From: Ryuthela nishihirai
Lineage: Eukaryota > Arthropoda > Arachnida > Araneae > Heptathelidae
Direction of reading: 5' to 3'
Length of the DNA stretch: 64,000 nt
NCBI GenBank assembly: GCA_038380435.1
Contig: JAWZYU010000056.1
Span: 1,302,001 to 1,366,000 of the forward strand
Part shown: positions 54,733 through 64,000 of the stretch, one piece after another
Layout of the letters: each line of letters opens with the position of its first letter
Position numbering within the stretch: position 1 is the stretch's first letter
Translations under genes and position numbers: made by a program
Notes under the pieces: model-generated
Databases searched by the model: none
Told to the model about the DNA's origin: nothing
Seen by the model: only the letters and a program-made list of their open reading frames with translations

Positions 54733-55665
54733 AGTTGGCACACCTCTTGAGTGTTGTTGGAGCTGTCAGCCCATCATGTCCCAGATGTGTTCAATATCTG
54801 AAAGGTCCGGTGAGCATGCTGGCCAAGGTAGTACCTGAACATTTTGCTCATGTAGATACTGCAGATTAATGCGGGCTGTGTGGGGGCAGACGTTATCTTG
54901 CTGATGAAAGGTTCCATGCTGCTCAACAAATGGGACAGCCACTGGCTGCAAAATGTTGTTAACATATTGTTGGGCAGTTAGAGATCCCCTGAGATGCCCA
55001 ACTAATGCCACCCCACAGCAGGTGCTGGAGATGTATGACTATGTCACACTCACTGGGTGGCGTTCCTTTTCCCTAGATAACAGCGAACGCATCTACTGTC
55101 GTGCTGACAAAGACAAAAAACTAGATTTATCACTAAACACCATGGTACTCCACTCTTGATCATTCCAGTTCTGTCTGAGGCGACACCACTTAAGATATGT
55201 TTGCATGTGGGCAGATGTTAGGAGCAAATGTAGTGCCAGACAATAGGCTCACAATGAAAACTGTAAAAGCCTGTTGATTAGCATCTGCTTGGTAGGTATT
55301 TGATATGTTGCCGTTGTCAGTCCCTTTGCAGTTGCATTGTAGCCTTGAATCTGTCACACAATGCTATGCGTTGCAAATGATGGTCCTGTCACTCTGTGGT
55401 CATATGTCGTCTTCCTGATCGTCAGCATGTGCTAGATCCTTGAATCCACTGGCACCATATGTGTACAATGGTGCTGGGATTGTGGCCAACCTTGTTGGCC
55501 TCATCTCTGTATGACAAACCAGCTTTTCTAAGGCCGATGATTCTTCCATGCTTAAAGTCTGTTAACTGTTGGAACGTCTGTCGTCGTATGCGTAAGGGCA
55601 TCTTTAGCGGTTTAGAACAATTTCTACATTTTGTCAACAAGGGAGTGTTGGTTGCCTTTATCTGT
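54733..55665 (-). mobile_element. Tc1-like transposon remnant
   Basis: Only the minus-strand transposase region is recognised, directly adjoining the RTE tail. No terminal inverted repeats were found; the 3' end probably lies within or was removed with the RTE junction. It ends at about 55665, near a SINE-B fragment. Confidence 0.75.
54740..55640 (-). pseudogene. Tc1-like transposase, degenerate
   Basis: From 55640 downwards on the minus strand: RRQTFQQLTDFKHGRIIGLR, KAGLSYRDEANKVGHNPSTI (paired helix-turn-helix), then a damaged stretch. WSTMVFSDKSSF (first catalytic Asp region, about 55150) follows. The open part 55011-54766 reads GHLRGSLTAQQYVNNILQPV, HQQDNVCPHTA (second Asp) and LPWPACSPDLSDIEHIWDMM (Glu in IEH). 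The DDE set is visible, but stops and shifts separate the parts. Confidence 0.85.
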
Positions 55666-55680
55666 GTTTGACTGCTCCAC

Positions 55681-55838
55681 ACCTGTGTCCATCCATCGGA
55701 TGGAACATTAAGCTGTGGTCCCGTGTGTGGGAGAGCAACCCCCACACACACGTTGAACAACACGCTGGATGGCCTTGACAGGAGGCCGACATCCTTTTCC
55801 CAACAGCTGTCCAATGGCTCCCCTCAACCATCCATGAA
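55681..55838 (+). mobile_element. SINE-B central and 3' fragment
   Basis: CATCGGATGGAACATTAAGC, GTGTGGGAGAG, AACACGCTGGATGGCCTTGA and CCCAACAGCTGTCCAATGG match the SINE-B centre. Head and terminal 3' parts are missing. Confidence 0.82.
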
Positions 55839-56847
55839 ATCACGAGAGCTTCAAACTTGGACATTTGTCCTAAATATCTAATATTAAAGTAGTAAATTTC
55901 TTGTTTTTCTTTTAAAAAAATCTCGAATTTACCACTTAAAAAAACAGAAGACTTTTAATACAAATTATGAAAATTATAAATTTAGACCATAATGCTACCC
56001 GACCATATTGGCAAAAAATCCTTGGCAGGTTTAAAATTCAAAATATCCAATATTCCAGATATGAATGAACTGACAGATTTCGACAAGAATGGGTGTAATT
56101 AGATCATTTCGATAGTTGCTTCGCAGCTTACTGTCGGTTTCCTGTTAGGCCTCAACCAGCACATGAAGGTGACTTTTGGTGCCATCCTTTTGATAATGTC
56201 CTGTATAGTGGAACATTGGATAGCATCTTTCAATCATACTCAAGCTCTGCACCTGTGACATCAGCTCGCACCTGTCCAATTGTTTCAATCATCCTGCAAA
56301 CCTAATCATTTCCATATACTACCGCCTCCTTAAATTTCGTCACATTTGCATAACTTCTTGCAAGTGTTGCATTTTTTTTATTTCCTGTAGTGTATTTTCT
56401 GATCAAGAAGGCTTTTAATTGTGATAAATTTTAAGGTGAAAAATTCTATATTTTACTCACCCTGAATTTTGCCAAGTTGTCACAAAAAAGTGGTGCTAAC
56501 GTTCATTGCTTGAATTTTGTTTCTCACATAGCTCACATGTTCCTTCCACTGGAAATCAGAAGGCAGAGTTTAAATTGATTACTAAAAGCTATGGAAAATA
56601 AATTACATGTAATATACAGTACATTATCTGTTATATTAGTAACATTTTTAATCACAGTTATATTAGTAACATTTTTGATCATAGTAGCAAATTTTTCTGT
56701 TAACTGTTGTTCAAAATGTTGTTCCAACATGTAAGTTACAATTTGTGTTTGTCCAGCTAATAATAACTAAATATATTCTTTTAACATTTTGAACGAAACC
56801 TTTTTAAATGTTTTTTTTTTACTTTCTTTAATAGTGCAGTGGTCTGT
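55839..56847. other. AT-rich DNA with small repeats
   Basis: No gene. CACCCTGAATTTTGCCAAGT at about 56458-56480 resembles the 37-40 kb minisatellite motif. GTTATATTAGTAACATTTTT occurs twice in tandem at about 56630 and 56659. Confidence 0.5.
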
Positions 56848-57589
56848 AAATGGTAGCTAGGCATAAACTGGAAGGAGAGCTGTGTACCAATCCCTAGTGA
56901 TGATGCACAGAACCGGCCAGGTCTAGCACCTAATGTCCGACCCTGCCTTCTCGTGGTGCAGGCCGTTAGTATCTTTCAAAAGAGATATTCTCTTTTGGAA
57001 GGGAACGGAAGGGGAGGGCTGCCAGTTCAGTATGGCCTACTGATCTGGTCATCTATGGCCAGTTTTTTCTCTTTTTTTTCAACCCTGCTCAGAGTGGTCA
57101 ACTTCACAGGGTACTGACCATTTATACCTACTAGACGGGACTTGTTTATGGATTTGAGCTTGATTATGGATCATGGACTTGCTGCACTGGTGGGCCTTTG
57201 TTGAGGGAGAATCTGCCACTGTGTTTTCTGTTTGCTTCTGGGTTGCCAGCCCTAAGTGAACAGAGGCATGGGATACCTTATATCAGCTGGTGGATAATCC
57301 TAATCAGAGGCCATCACAGGTACCTGAACTTCACTTAACTAGTTGGGCATCGTCAAGCCTAAACTGGAGTAATGTGTCTCAGGCAGGCCATATGGCTCTT
57401 GAAAAAGTCCACTTGCAAAGGTGGTGCCTGAAGTTTCTACCAGAATCGGTGACTTCAGCCTTTAGCGGAGGAGGAACAGGTCTTTGCCCCATGCCTGCGA
57501 TCAGGGGGCTGTTTGCTATTGTTGGCCCTACCTATCTCAATAAACCTAGTTTCATTAAACATCCTACTATCATTTTCTCTCTGCACGAA

Positions 57590-60516
57590 CTTGGAACGTG
57601 AGGACATTGTATAGAGATTATTCTCGTGATGTCCTCACGCAGGAATTCCAGCACTAAAACCAAGATATTCTAGGCTTGCAAGAGACCAGATGGACAGGTA
57701 AAGGTGACATACTTAAAAATAACTTTAAATTTCTCTTTACAGGGAGGGAGGATGGAAAGCATCGCCAAGGCATGGGTCTGCTGCCCAGCAGATATGCTAG
57801 TAATGCTCTTCTAGGATATGAGTGCATTAATGAAAGGTTTCTTACAGCAAAATTTCAGACAAGCATTAAAGACTTGAATGTTATCTGCTGTTATGCCCCC
57901 CCCCCCCCCCCCCCCCTGAGGATGAGGATGAGAAGGATAGGTTTTACAGACAACTTCAGGATATTTTGAATTTTGTCAAGAAAGGAGATATTACCCTTGT
58001 TCTAGGTGACTTCAATGCCAACGATGGTACTGACTCTGATCTTTGGGGAGGGGTGATAGGCCCTTTTGGTATTGGTAGCTGCAATGGCAATGGACAACGT
58101 GTCCTACAGGAAAGTAAACTCAATGGTTTCAGAATAACTAACACATATTACAAACACCGCGACATACATTAATACACATGGGTTTCACCTGATGGGCTGC
58201 ATAGGAATATGATTGATTATATATTAATTAACAGCAAATGGGCTAGTTCTGTTAGAAATACCAGGGCATATAGGGGAGCTGAAATTGGATCTGACCATTA
58301 CCTTGTTAAAAGTGTGTTGCAACTTAAACTTAAAAAGTGTTGTGCTAGGGTTAAAAAATTTACCTTTAATACTGAAGCTCTGAAAGACCCAGTTATAGCC
58401 AAAGCTTACCAAGATAGGTTACTTAGTCATTATGACAGTCATGGTATGCTTGCTACTGAAATTAGGGAAGAATGGGATCATTTTAAACAGGCTTTTTTGG
58501 ACACTAACCAGTGCTCTTTTAGGGAAAAAGGAGCAGAGGAGACAGAATTATTCGAGTGATAAGGTACTTGAGCTTATTTCAGAAAGAAAGAACTGCAGGA
58601 ATGTCTTTAATCAATACCCTACTAGTCCAAATAGAAAGGATTACAGAGAGCTTAATAAACGTACAAAGGATCAGTTAGCTACTGATAAGAATCTTTGGCT
58701 TGATGGTTTGGCTGACAAAGCTGAGGAAGCAGTTGCGCAGCACAACAGCAGAGAGCTGTACCAGACAGTTAATGCTTTATGTGGTAGAAAACGGACAGGC
58801 ATACAGGGATTGAAAGGTAAACAAGGTAAGGTTATAGAAAGGGAGGATTCTGTCATGGCTAGGTGGGCTGAGCATTTCAGTGATGTTCTAAACAATGTGG
58901 TTAGTTCTACTCCCATTGTTTGTAATGATGATAAATGTATTGGGTGCTTTAATGTTGGCTGTAAAACACAATATGAAGTTATTTTGGCTATTTCTTAAAC
59001 TTAAACTTCATAAATCCCCAGGGGTAGATGAAATTACTACAGAAATGCTTAGAGCTGGGAATTTTTCGGTTACCGCTTGGATGACTGAAATTTTGAATAT
59101 CTTTTATGATAAAGGCATGGTTCCTAAGGATTACCTATTTTCAAAAAAGGTGATCGCAATTCTTGTGATAACTATAGGGGTATCAGCCTACTCTCTGTTC
59201 CAGGTAAAGTTCTTTCCATGATTGTGCTTAATAGAATTAAGAATCTGGTTGACAGTCAATTGCGTGATGAGCAATGTGGATTCAGAAGTGGTAGGGGATG
59301 TGTGGATCACATATTTTCACTTAGGCAGATTCTTGAGAAATGTTTAGAGTTTCAGAAACTTTTGGTTGCTAGCATTGTTGATTTCAAAAAGGCTTTCGAC
59401 TCTGTCGATCGTCATAATTTGTGGTTGATTGTGAGATCATATGGTATACCAGACAAGTTAGTTAATGTAATGAAATCCCTCTATAATAACACTGAGTCGT
59501 GTGTGAGAGTTGGTAAGTCTTGTAGCAATTGGTTTAGCATTACTTCTGGTGTTCGACAACGGTGCATTTTGTCTCCTTTTCTCTTTAGCTTGGTTATTGA
59601 TTATGTTATGCGAAATTCACTTCAAGGGAAAGATTTTGGCGTTAAATGGGCTGGAGATACGAAAATTTCAGATTTAGATTATGCTGATGATTTAGCCCTT
59701 TTGGCAAATGATATCGATGAGATGAACTCTTTCATTCGAGCTGTTGATGAGACTGGTAGTAGAGTAGGTTTGGTTATAAACAGAGAGAAAACTAAAGTGA
59801 TGAAAATTGGTCAGGCAGGTTGTGATTCAGTTAATCTGAATGGTTGCAGTCTTGAGCAGGTGTCACAGTTTAATTATCTTGGGAGCTATGTAACAGATAC
59901 TGGTGATGTGCGGCATGAGATTAACAGATGAATAGGGATTGCTGCCGGGACTTTTAAGAATCTATGGAGAGTGTGGAGAAATAGGCGTATACACCTAAAG
60001 ACTAAAATTAGACTGTATAATAGTTTGGTTCTTTCTAGGGTTAGTTATGGTAGTGAAACTTGGACACTTTGTAAACAAGATAACAGGAAACTAGATGCTT
60101 TTGATTCCAGATGCTTGTGCAGTATCTTGGGCATACATGCAGTATCCTTGGCATGTGCAGTATCTGGGATTCCAGATGCTTGTGCAGTATCTTGGGCATG
60201 CATGCTTGTGCAGTATCTTGGGCATACATGCTTGTGCAATATCTTGGGCATTAGGTGGTTCAACTTTGCAACTAATGATGAGGTTAGGCAAAGGAGTTTG
60301 CAACCTCCTTTAAGCAGCATATTGTGCAGAGAGAGACTCCGCTGGTTTGGCCATGTTGCCCGTATGGATAATTATGGATTGGCAAATAGGGTTATGAACA
60401 GTGTTCCTAGAGGCTTCAGAAGGAGGGGGAGACCTAGGATGCAGTGGGCAGACAATGTCAAACAGGACCTTGTTAGAATTTGTGTTCAGTGGCCGGATGC
60501 AGCAGATGTAGCTTAG
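57590..60516 (+). pseudogene. RTE copy G polyprotein remnant
   Basis: Endonuclease: LQETRW-type (MQETRWTGKGDIL) at about 57676, VLGDFNANDGTDSD at about 58000 (Lys-Val changed to Asn-Asp next to GDFN) and SDHYLVKS at about 58290. Linker 58432-58998. RT: a deletion before the FSKKV segment at about 59130 removes part of FTRAIVIPIF. Then the open part 59218-59931 (237 codons) has DFKKAFDSVD, GVRQRCILSP (Gly to Arg in motif B), YADDLALL (59680) and the thumb. The C-terminal part 59971-60516 carries the repeat expansion and ends GRRRGRPRMQW. Confidence 0.92.
60108..60250. repeat. Tandem repeat expansion in the RTE copy G C-terminus
   Basis: Variants of GCTTGTGCAGTATCTTGGGC followed by ATACAT or ATGCAT recur about five times. 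Copies A-F have the unit once. The added length keeps the frame, since the ORF stays open across it and rejoins GIRWFNF, adding about 40 residues rich in Ala, Cys and Val. Confidence 0.93.
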
Positions 60517-60839
60517 GACAGATATGCTTGGAGAATTAAACTGCACGGTCTGGTTGGACCTCCGTAGCCCATGGCTGCTTGAGGATGATGATGAATAGTG
60601 CAGTAGGCTTCACTATTCACAGATAACTGCTGTTCACGAAAATCTGAACACCATGAAGGTATAGAGAGTATGAGGCATATTTAGCACCTACTACTGAAGA
60701 AGTGATTAGATTTTCAAGTTCATGGGTGCAATTGTGTTGGCTACAGGCCAATGAAAACATTCTGCTAAGGGTGTGACGGTTCCTGTGCAGGTGTTGGTAA
60801 GATATGCAATGCAGACCAGTGTGAGCTCCATATCTCCAG

Positions 60840-62060
60840 ATTAGTGAGTTCGACAGAGGACTTATTGTTGGCATGAGAGAAGTCAATCTTTCATATCGAG
60901 AAATTGCAGCTCGTGTGGGACCTAGTGTATCTGTTGTGCATCGAATATGAAGAGAATGTTTCAAAGATGAGCAATGAACCCATCAGGAAGGTTCTGAAAA
61001 AAGTTGTTCTTCATCCATAGACAACCCTATGGGAAGATCACCATTTTTGGAGGTGGGCTATAACATAATGCTCTCCACTATCTATGGCCTTGATCTAACA
61101 GTGGAAGGGGGCGGGGGTGGCTCAGTCGGTAGCGCGCCAGGCTCGTAATCTGTAGTTCCCAGGTTCGAGTCCCAGCTGGGTCAGCGTTGAGATTTATCTC
61201 CGCAAAAATTCCCCGCCTTGCCCACGGTCAGTAGGGGACATCGATGGGCTTGGAAAGGCCGCCGTTCGTCGGATGGGACGTTAAGCGTGGCCCCGTGTGC
61301 GGGAGAGCCATACCCTGTGCACGTTAAAGAACACGCTGGATGGCCTTGACGGGAGGCTACCATCTGTCTCCCAACAGCTGTTCCAGTGGGTCCCCTCCCC
61401 CAACCTTCTCTGAGCCTTCGGGGTCCGTGTGACCTGGCCATTTAGCCCATGGTGTGCAAAAAGGTGCCGCTCAGAGGTAAAACAACAACAACCCTGACAG
61501 TGGAAGTCAGTAACACACCTTCCAATGTTGGCAGTAACAGTTTGACACCATTTATTGCAATTCAAACTGTATGCCCACTGGCCATTACTAAGACTGCCTC
61601 TGACACCCTAACACAAAGCAGCCAAACTACAGTGGCACATGGAGTAACTGACATGACGAATGGTACAACATTGTATTTTCTGATGAATCCTACATCTGTC
61701 TGTCCGAATTCAGAGGCAGAATCCTCATCCACTGTTGTATTGGTGAGAGGCATCGAGAGGAGTGTATTTGATGAGGTATACAGCACCAATGTGTGGGATT
61801 ATGGTGGGTTCGATCAGTTTTAAATGCAGTTCCACCCTAATATGGCTCCACACCACCATTACCAGTGCTCGTTACATCCAGGGCATTTTACAGCCAATAA
61901 ATGGCTCTTCCATACTTACTGCCCTACACACCATATTTCAGCAGGACAATGCAAGACCCCATTCAGCAGCTGCCACTGTTTAATACTGAGGCAAAAATGT
62001 GCATATCCTTCCGCGACTTGCAGGATCTGCTGATTTGTCACCCATGGAAAATGTATGGGA
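60840..62060 (+). pseudogene. Tc1-like transposase, degenerate, split by a SINE
   Basis: Fragments across frames: FDRGLIVGMREVNLSYREIA (about 60850-60910) is the helix-turn-helix, and RVGPSVSVVHRI follows to a stop at about 60947. Beyond the SINE come YNIVFSDESYICLSEFRGRI (about 61668-61725; first catalytic Asp), then SARYIQGILQPI, HTIFQQDNARPHSAA (about 61930-61970; second Asp) and LAGSADLSPMENVWD (about 62020-62060; Glu in MEN). Several stops are present. It is a different lineage from the 54.7 kb remnant. Confidence 0.85.
61098..61506 (+). mobile_element. SINE-B full-length copy with a 10-bp target duplication
   Basis: The SINE is 61108-61496, with ACAGTGGAAG at 61098-61107 and 61497-61506. 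It has the intact head GGGTGGCTCAGTCGGTAGCG, the B box GGTTCGAGTCCC, the central block and the 3' end AAAACAACAACAACC. It is one of the least diverged copies and inserted into the Tc1-like element. Confidence 0.95.
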
Positions 62061-62455
62061 CAGGGTTGGATTGGGGGTGAGTAAGGGTAAAAGAGATCAT
62101 ATTATTAAACTTATTTATATTTCATGCATTTTTCAAGAATTTTTTAAAAATCCATGAGGGGGAAATGTGATATTGAAAATCATGTGTCTTGTCCCTCCAC
62201 CCCACTTATTTTGTTTTAGATCCAGACTTGGTATTGGATATGGTCAGGTGGAGGTTACTGCAATGCCAAAACATCCTAGCAAATGTAGATTAACTTTGGG
62301 TACAGGTGCATAGTGGTTGGACAGATATTTCATATTCTAGCATCAAACATTTGTTTGACTATGGAGACAGTTGCCTCCAAATCGTAATCATTATTACAAT
62401 AAAGCTACATTGAACCCCCAAATACGAGTGTGTTCTGATTTTCATGAACAGTGTA

Positions 62456-62928
62456 TTTATTTGTGCCATATATTGACATTCGTGGCTATGGCCTCCATAT
62501 TCATGGTCTGTAGCTAGATTAACTTCCCTCTTTCAATATCATGTTATGATTTTGAAACATTAATTCAGTGATTGTTAATCACAATTAAGATTTCAAGCAC
62601 CTTGTAGTATAATACTTGCTGCAAAACTTGTTAAGTACCTCGCCTTAGGCCTGAATTGTAACTTGTTAATGGAGCAGAATTTGTAAATAATGACTGGGTC
62701 TTGGACAAGGATGCCAAACATTTCGAAATCTGTGGGACTTCAGTAGAGGATCACTGTCTCGCATCTCTCACCGGTTTTGTATATAATTTTATGTAATTAC
62801 GTGTTCACAATATAATTATTAACCCTTATAGTTTTTAGGCTCACTATGCATAACTATAAGGATTATTCAAATGAAAGTGAGAAAGTCTGAAATTATGTAC
62901 CAAGAATTTACGTAACTTTTGACATTGT
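62456..62928. other. Unannotated DNA
   Basis: Nothing is recognised. Confidence 0.4.
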
Positions 62929-63337
62929 CCCAATGAGGATGGGGCGGGGGTGGCTCAGTCGGTAGCGCGCCAGGCTCGTAATCTGTAGTTCCCAGGTTCG
63001 AGTCCCAGCTGGGTTAGCGTTGAGATTTATCTCCGCAAAATTTCCCCGCTCTACCCACGGCGAGTAGGGGACACCGATGGGCTTGGAAATGCCGCCGTCC
63101 GTCGGATGGGATGTTAAGCCGTGGCCCCGTGTGCGGGAGAGCCATACCCTGTGCACGTTAAAGAACATGCTGGATGGCCTTGACGGGAGGCTACCATCTG
63201 TCTCCCAACAGCTGTTCCAGTGGGTCCCCTCCCCCAACCTTCTCTGAGCCTTCGGGGTCCATGTGACCTGGCCATTTAGCCCATGGTGTGCAAAAAAAGT
63301 GCCGCTCAGAGGTAAAACAACCCAACCCAATGAGGAT
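62929..63337 (+). mobile_element. SINE-B full-length copy with a 12-bp target duplication
   Basis: The SINE is 62941-63325, flanked by CCCAATGAGGAT at 62929-62940 and 63326-63337. All domains are intact, ending AAAACAACCCAA. The low divergence suggests recent activity of the family. Confidence 0.95.
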
Positions 63338-63591
63338 TCATCAAAGTGATACTTTGTTCGTAGAACGACTTTGTTGTTCGATGAATTCTGTAACCATGTG
63401 CTGCACCTCTTTATCTGACTCGAACTTCCTTTGTGGCTTTATTATTTATTTTTAGAGGACCAAAAATATGAAATCACATGGGGGGAGGTCACTACTGTAG
63501 GGAGGGTGTTGCCAACTGTGAATTGGGCATATGGGTGGGGGGCATTGTCATGCTATAAAACAAGTTTCCTACTAGATGGTCCTGCCACTTG
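63338..63591. other. Unannotated DNA
   Basis: GC-richer than average, GGGTGGGGGGCATTG near 63530. AGGACCAAAAATATGAAATC and the preceding sequence faintly recall a Tc1/mariner transposase region, but not enough to call it. Confidence 0.35.
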
Positions 63592-63985
63592 GGGTGGGGA
63601 TGGCTCAGTCGGTAGTGCACCAAACACATAATCTGCAGTTCCCAGATTCGAGTCTCTGCTGGGTTTATGTTGAGATTTATCTCCGCAAAACTCCCCGCCT
63701 TGCCCACGGTCAGTAGGGAACATCGATGGGCTTGGAAAGGCCACCATCCATCAGTTGGGACATTAAGCCGTGGTCCCTTGTGCGGGAGAGACATACACTG
63801 TGCACGTTAATGAACATGCTGGATGGCCTTGACAGGAGGCTACCACCTGTCTCTGAACAGCTGTTCCAGTGGGTTCCCTCCCCCAACCTTCTCTGAGCCT
63901 TTGGGGTCTTTGTGACCTGGTCATGTAGCCCATTGTTTGCAAAAAAGTGCCTCTCAGATGTACAACAACCCAAGTTCTGCCACTT
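63592..63985 (+). mobile_element. SINE-B full-length copy with a 9-bp target duplication
   Basis: The SINE is about 63601-63976, with CTGCCACTT at 63592-63600 and 63977-63985. It is more diverged than its neighbours (head GGATGGCTCAGTCGGTAGTG; B box AGATTCGAGTCTC). Confidence 0.9.
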
Positions 63986-64000
63986 CAACTTAATTGCATA

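Larger units (their letters stand above)
56848..60593 (+). mobile_element. RTE LINE copy G, full length, GAT tail
   Basis: It starts with the full 5' end GGTCTGTAAATGGTAGCTAG and ends CTGCTTGAGGATGATGATGA. It is about as long as copy E and the closest relative of copy F in the coding part, while its leader resembles copies C and E (for example TCTTTTGGAAGGGAACGGAA). Damage includes a 21-C run at 57896-57916, several single-base shifts, a stop at 59930 and an internal tandem repeat at 60.1 kb. Confidence 0.95.
60624..62455 (+). mobile_element. Tc1-like transposon with both ends and a nested SINE-B
   Basis: TA at 60624-60625 and 62454-62455 flanks the element. The ends share CTGTTCACGAAAATCTGAAC (left) and CTGTTCATGAAAATCAGAAC (right, other strand). 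The transposase is on the plus strand and interrupted by the SINE-B at 61108-61496. Without it the element is about 1.43 kb, slightly short for a Tc1 element. Confidence 0.88.

Noticed and set aside
61181..61565. Overlapping open frames of 80-140 codons on the minus strand of SINE-B (also at 16.4, 42.1 and 62.9 kb)
   Set aside because: The GC-rich SINE-B body has few stops, and the same frames appear in every full copy. SINEs are non-coding.
1..64000. A coordinated, previously undescribed multi-gene system
   Set aside because: Apart from one lone exon, every recognisable coding segment belongs to a separate and mostly broken mobile element. I see no conserved gene neighbourhood that would support a system.

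Overview
This is a 64 kb stretch of animal nuclear DNA, AT-rich and almost entirely built from transposable elements. There are no operons, no ribosome binding sites and no long uninterrupted host genes. The element repertoire is RTE-clade and I-group LINEs, tRNA-derived SINEs, piggyBac, hAT, mariner/Tc1, foldback MITEs and a gene family I associate with arthropod genomes. It suggests an arthropod, possibly a chelicerate, but this is inference from element content.

Only one segment looks like host coding sequence: an ATG-initiated exon at 20430-20754 ending in a GTAAGT donor. It encodes the helical, HEAT-like N-terminus of a protein I cannot name. I found no second exon, so if the gene is real its first intron runs out of the window (more than 43 kb) and most elements listed downstream are intronic.

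Layout. 0-3.4 kb: SINEs in unannotated AT-rich DNA. 3.4-7.5 kb: an RTE LINE on the minus strand, split by an I-group LINE with RNase H. 7.6-10.3 kb: a SINE, a truncated RTE, a 53-bp tandem duplication and one MITE arm. 10.3-19 kb: SINEs, a TTAA-flanked MITE, three copies of a long-TIR MITE, and palindromic elements made of inverted tRNA-like units. 20.4 kb: the HEAT-like exon. 21.3-22 kb: a 0.7 kb foldback. 23.2-29.6 kb: two RTE copies, one holding an LTR plus primer-binding site and an inverted copy of its own reverse-transcriptase segment. 30.2-31.7 kb: a broken gene of an arthropod multicopy family of unknown function. 34.6-35.8 kb: a mariner-superfamily element. 36.96-40.75 kb: a hAT-type non-autonomous element with a degenerate minisatellite, itself hit by a complete 2.25 kb piggyBac. 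42.9-47.1 kb: an RTE on the minus strand, split by a SINE. 47.7-49.7 kb: a complete hAT with an 8-bp target duplication. 51.2-54.7 kb: the best-preserved RTE copy, broken by one in-frame stop and one late frameshift. 54.7-55.7 kb: a Tc1-like transposase remnant. 56.8-60.6 kb: another RTE. 60.6-62.5 kb: a Tc1-like element with TIRs and a nested SINE. 62.9-64 kb: two more SINEs.

The genes do not form a pathway. What can be read is a relative insertion history from nested elements and target-site duplications. Family names SINE-A, SINE-B, SINE-C and RTE copies A-H are local labels. I see no convincing new biochemical system; the least explained items are the inverted tRNA-like elements, the LTR/RTE chimera at 23.4-25.1 kb and the unknown multicopy gene at 30.2-31.7 kb.
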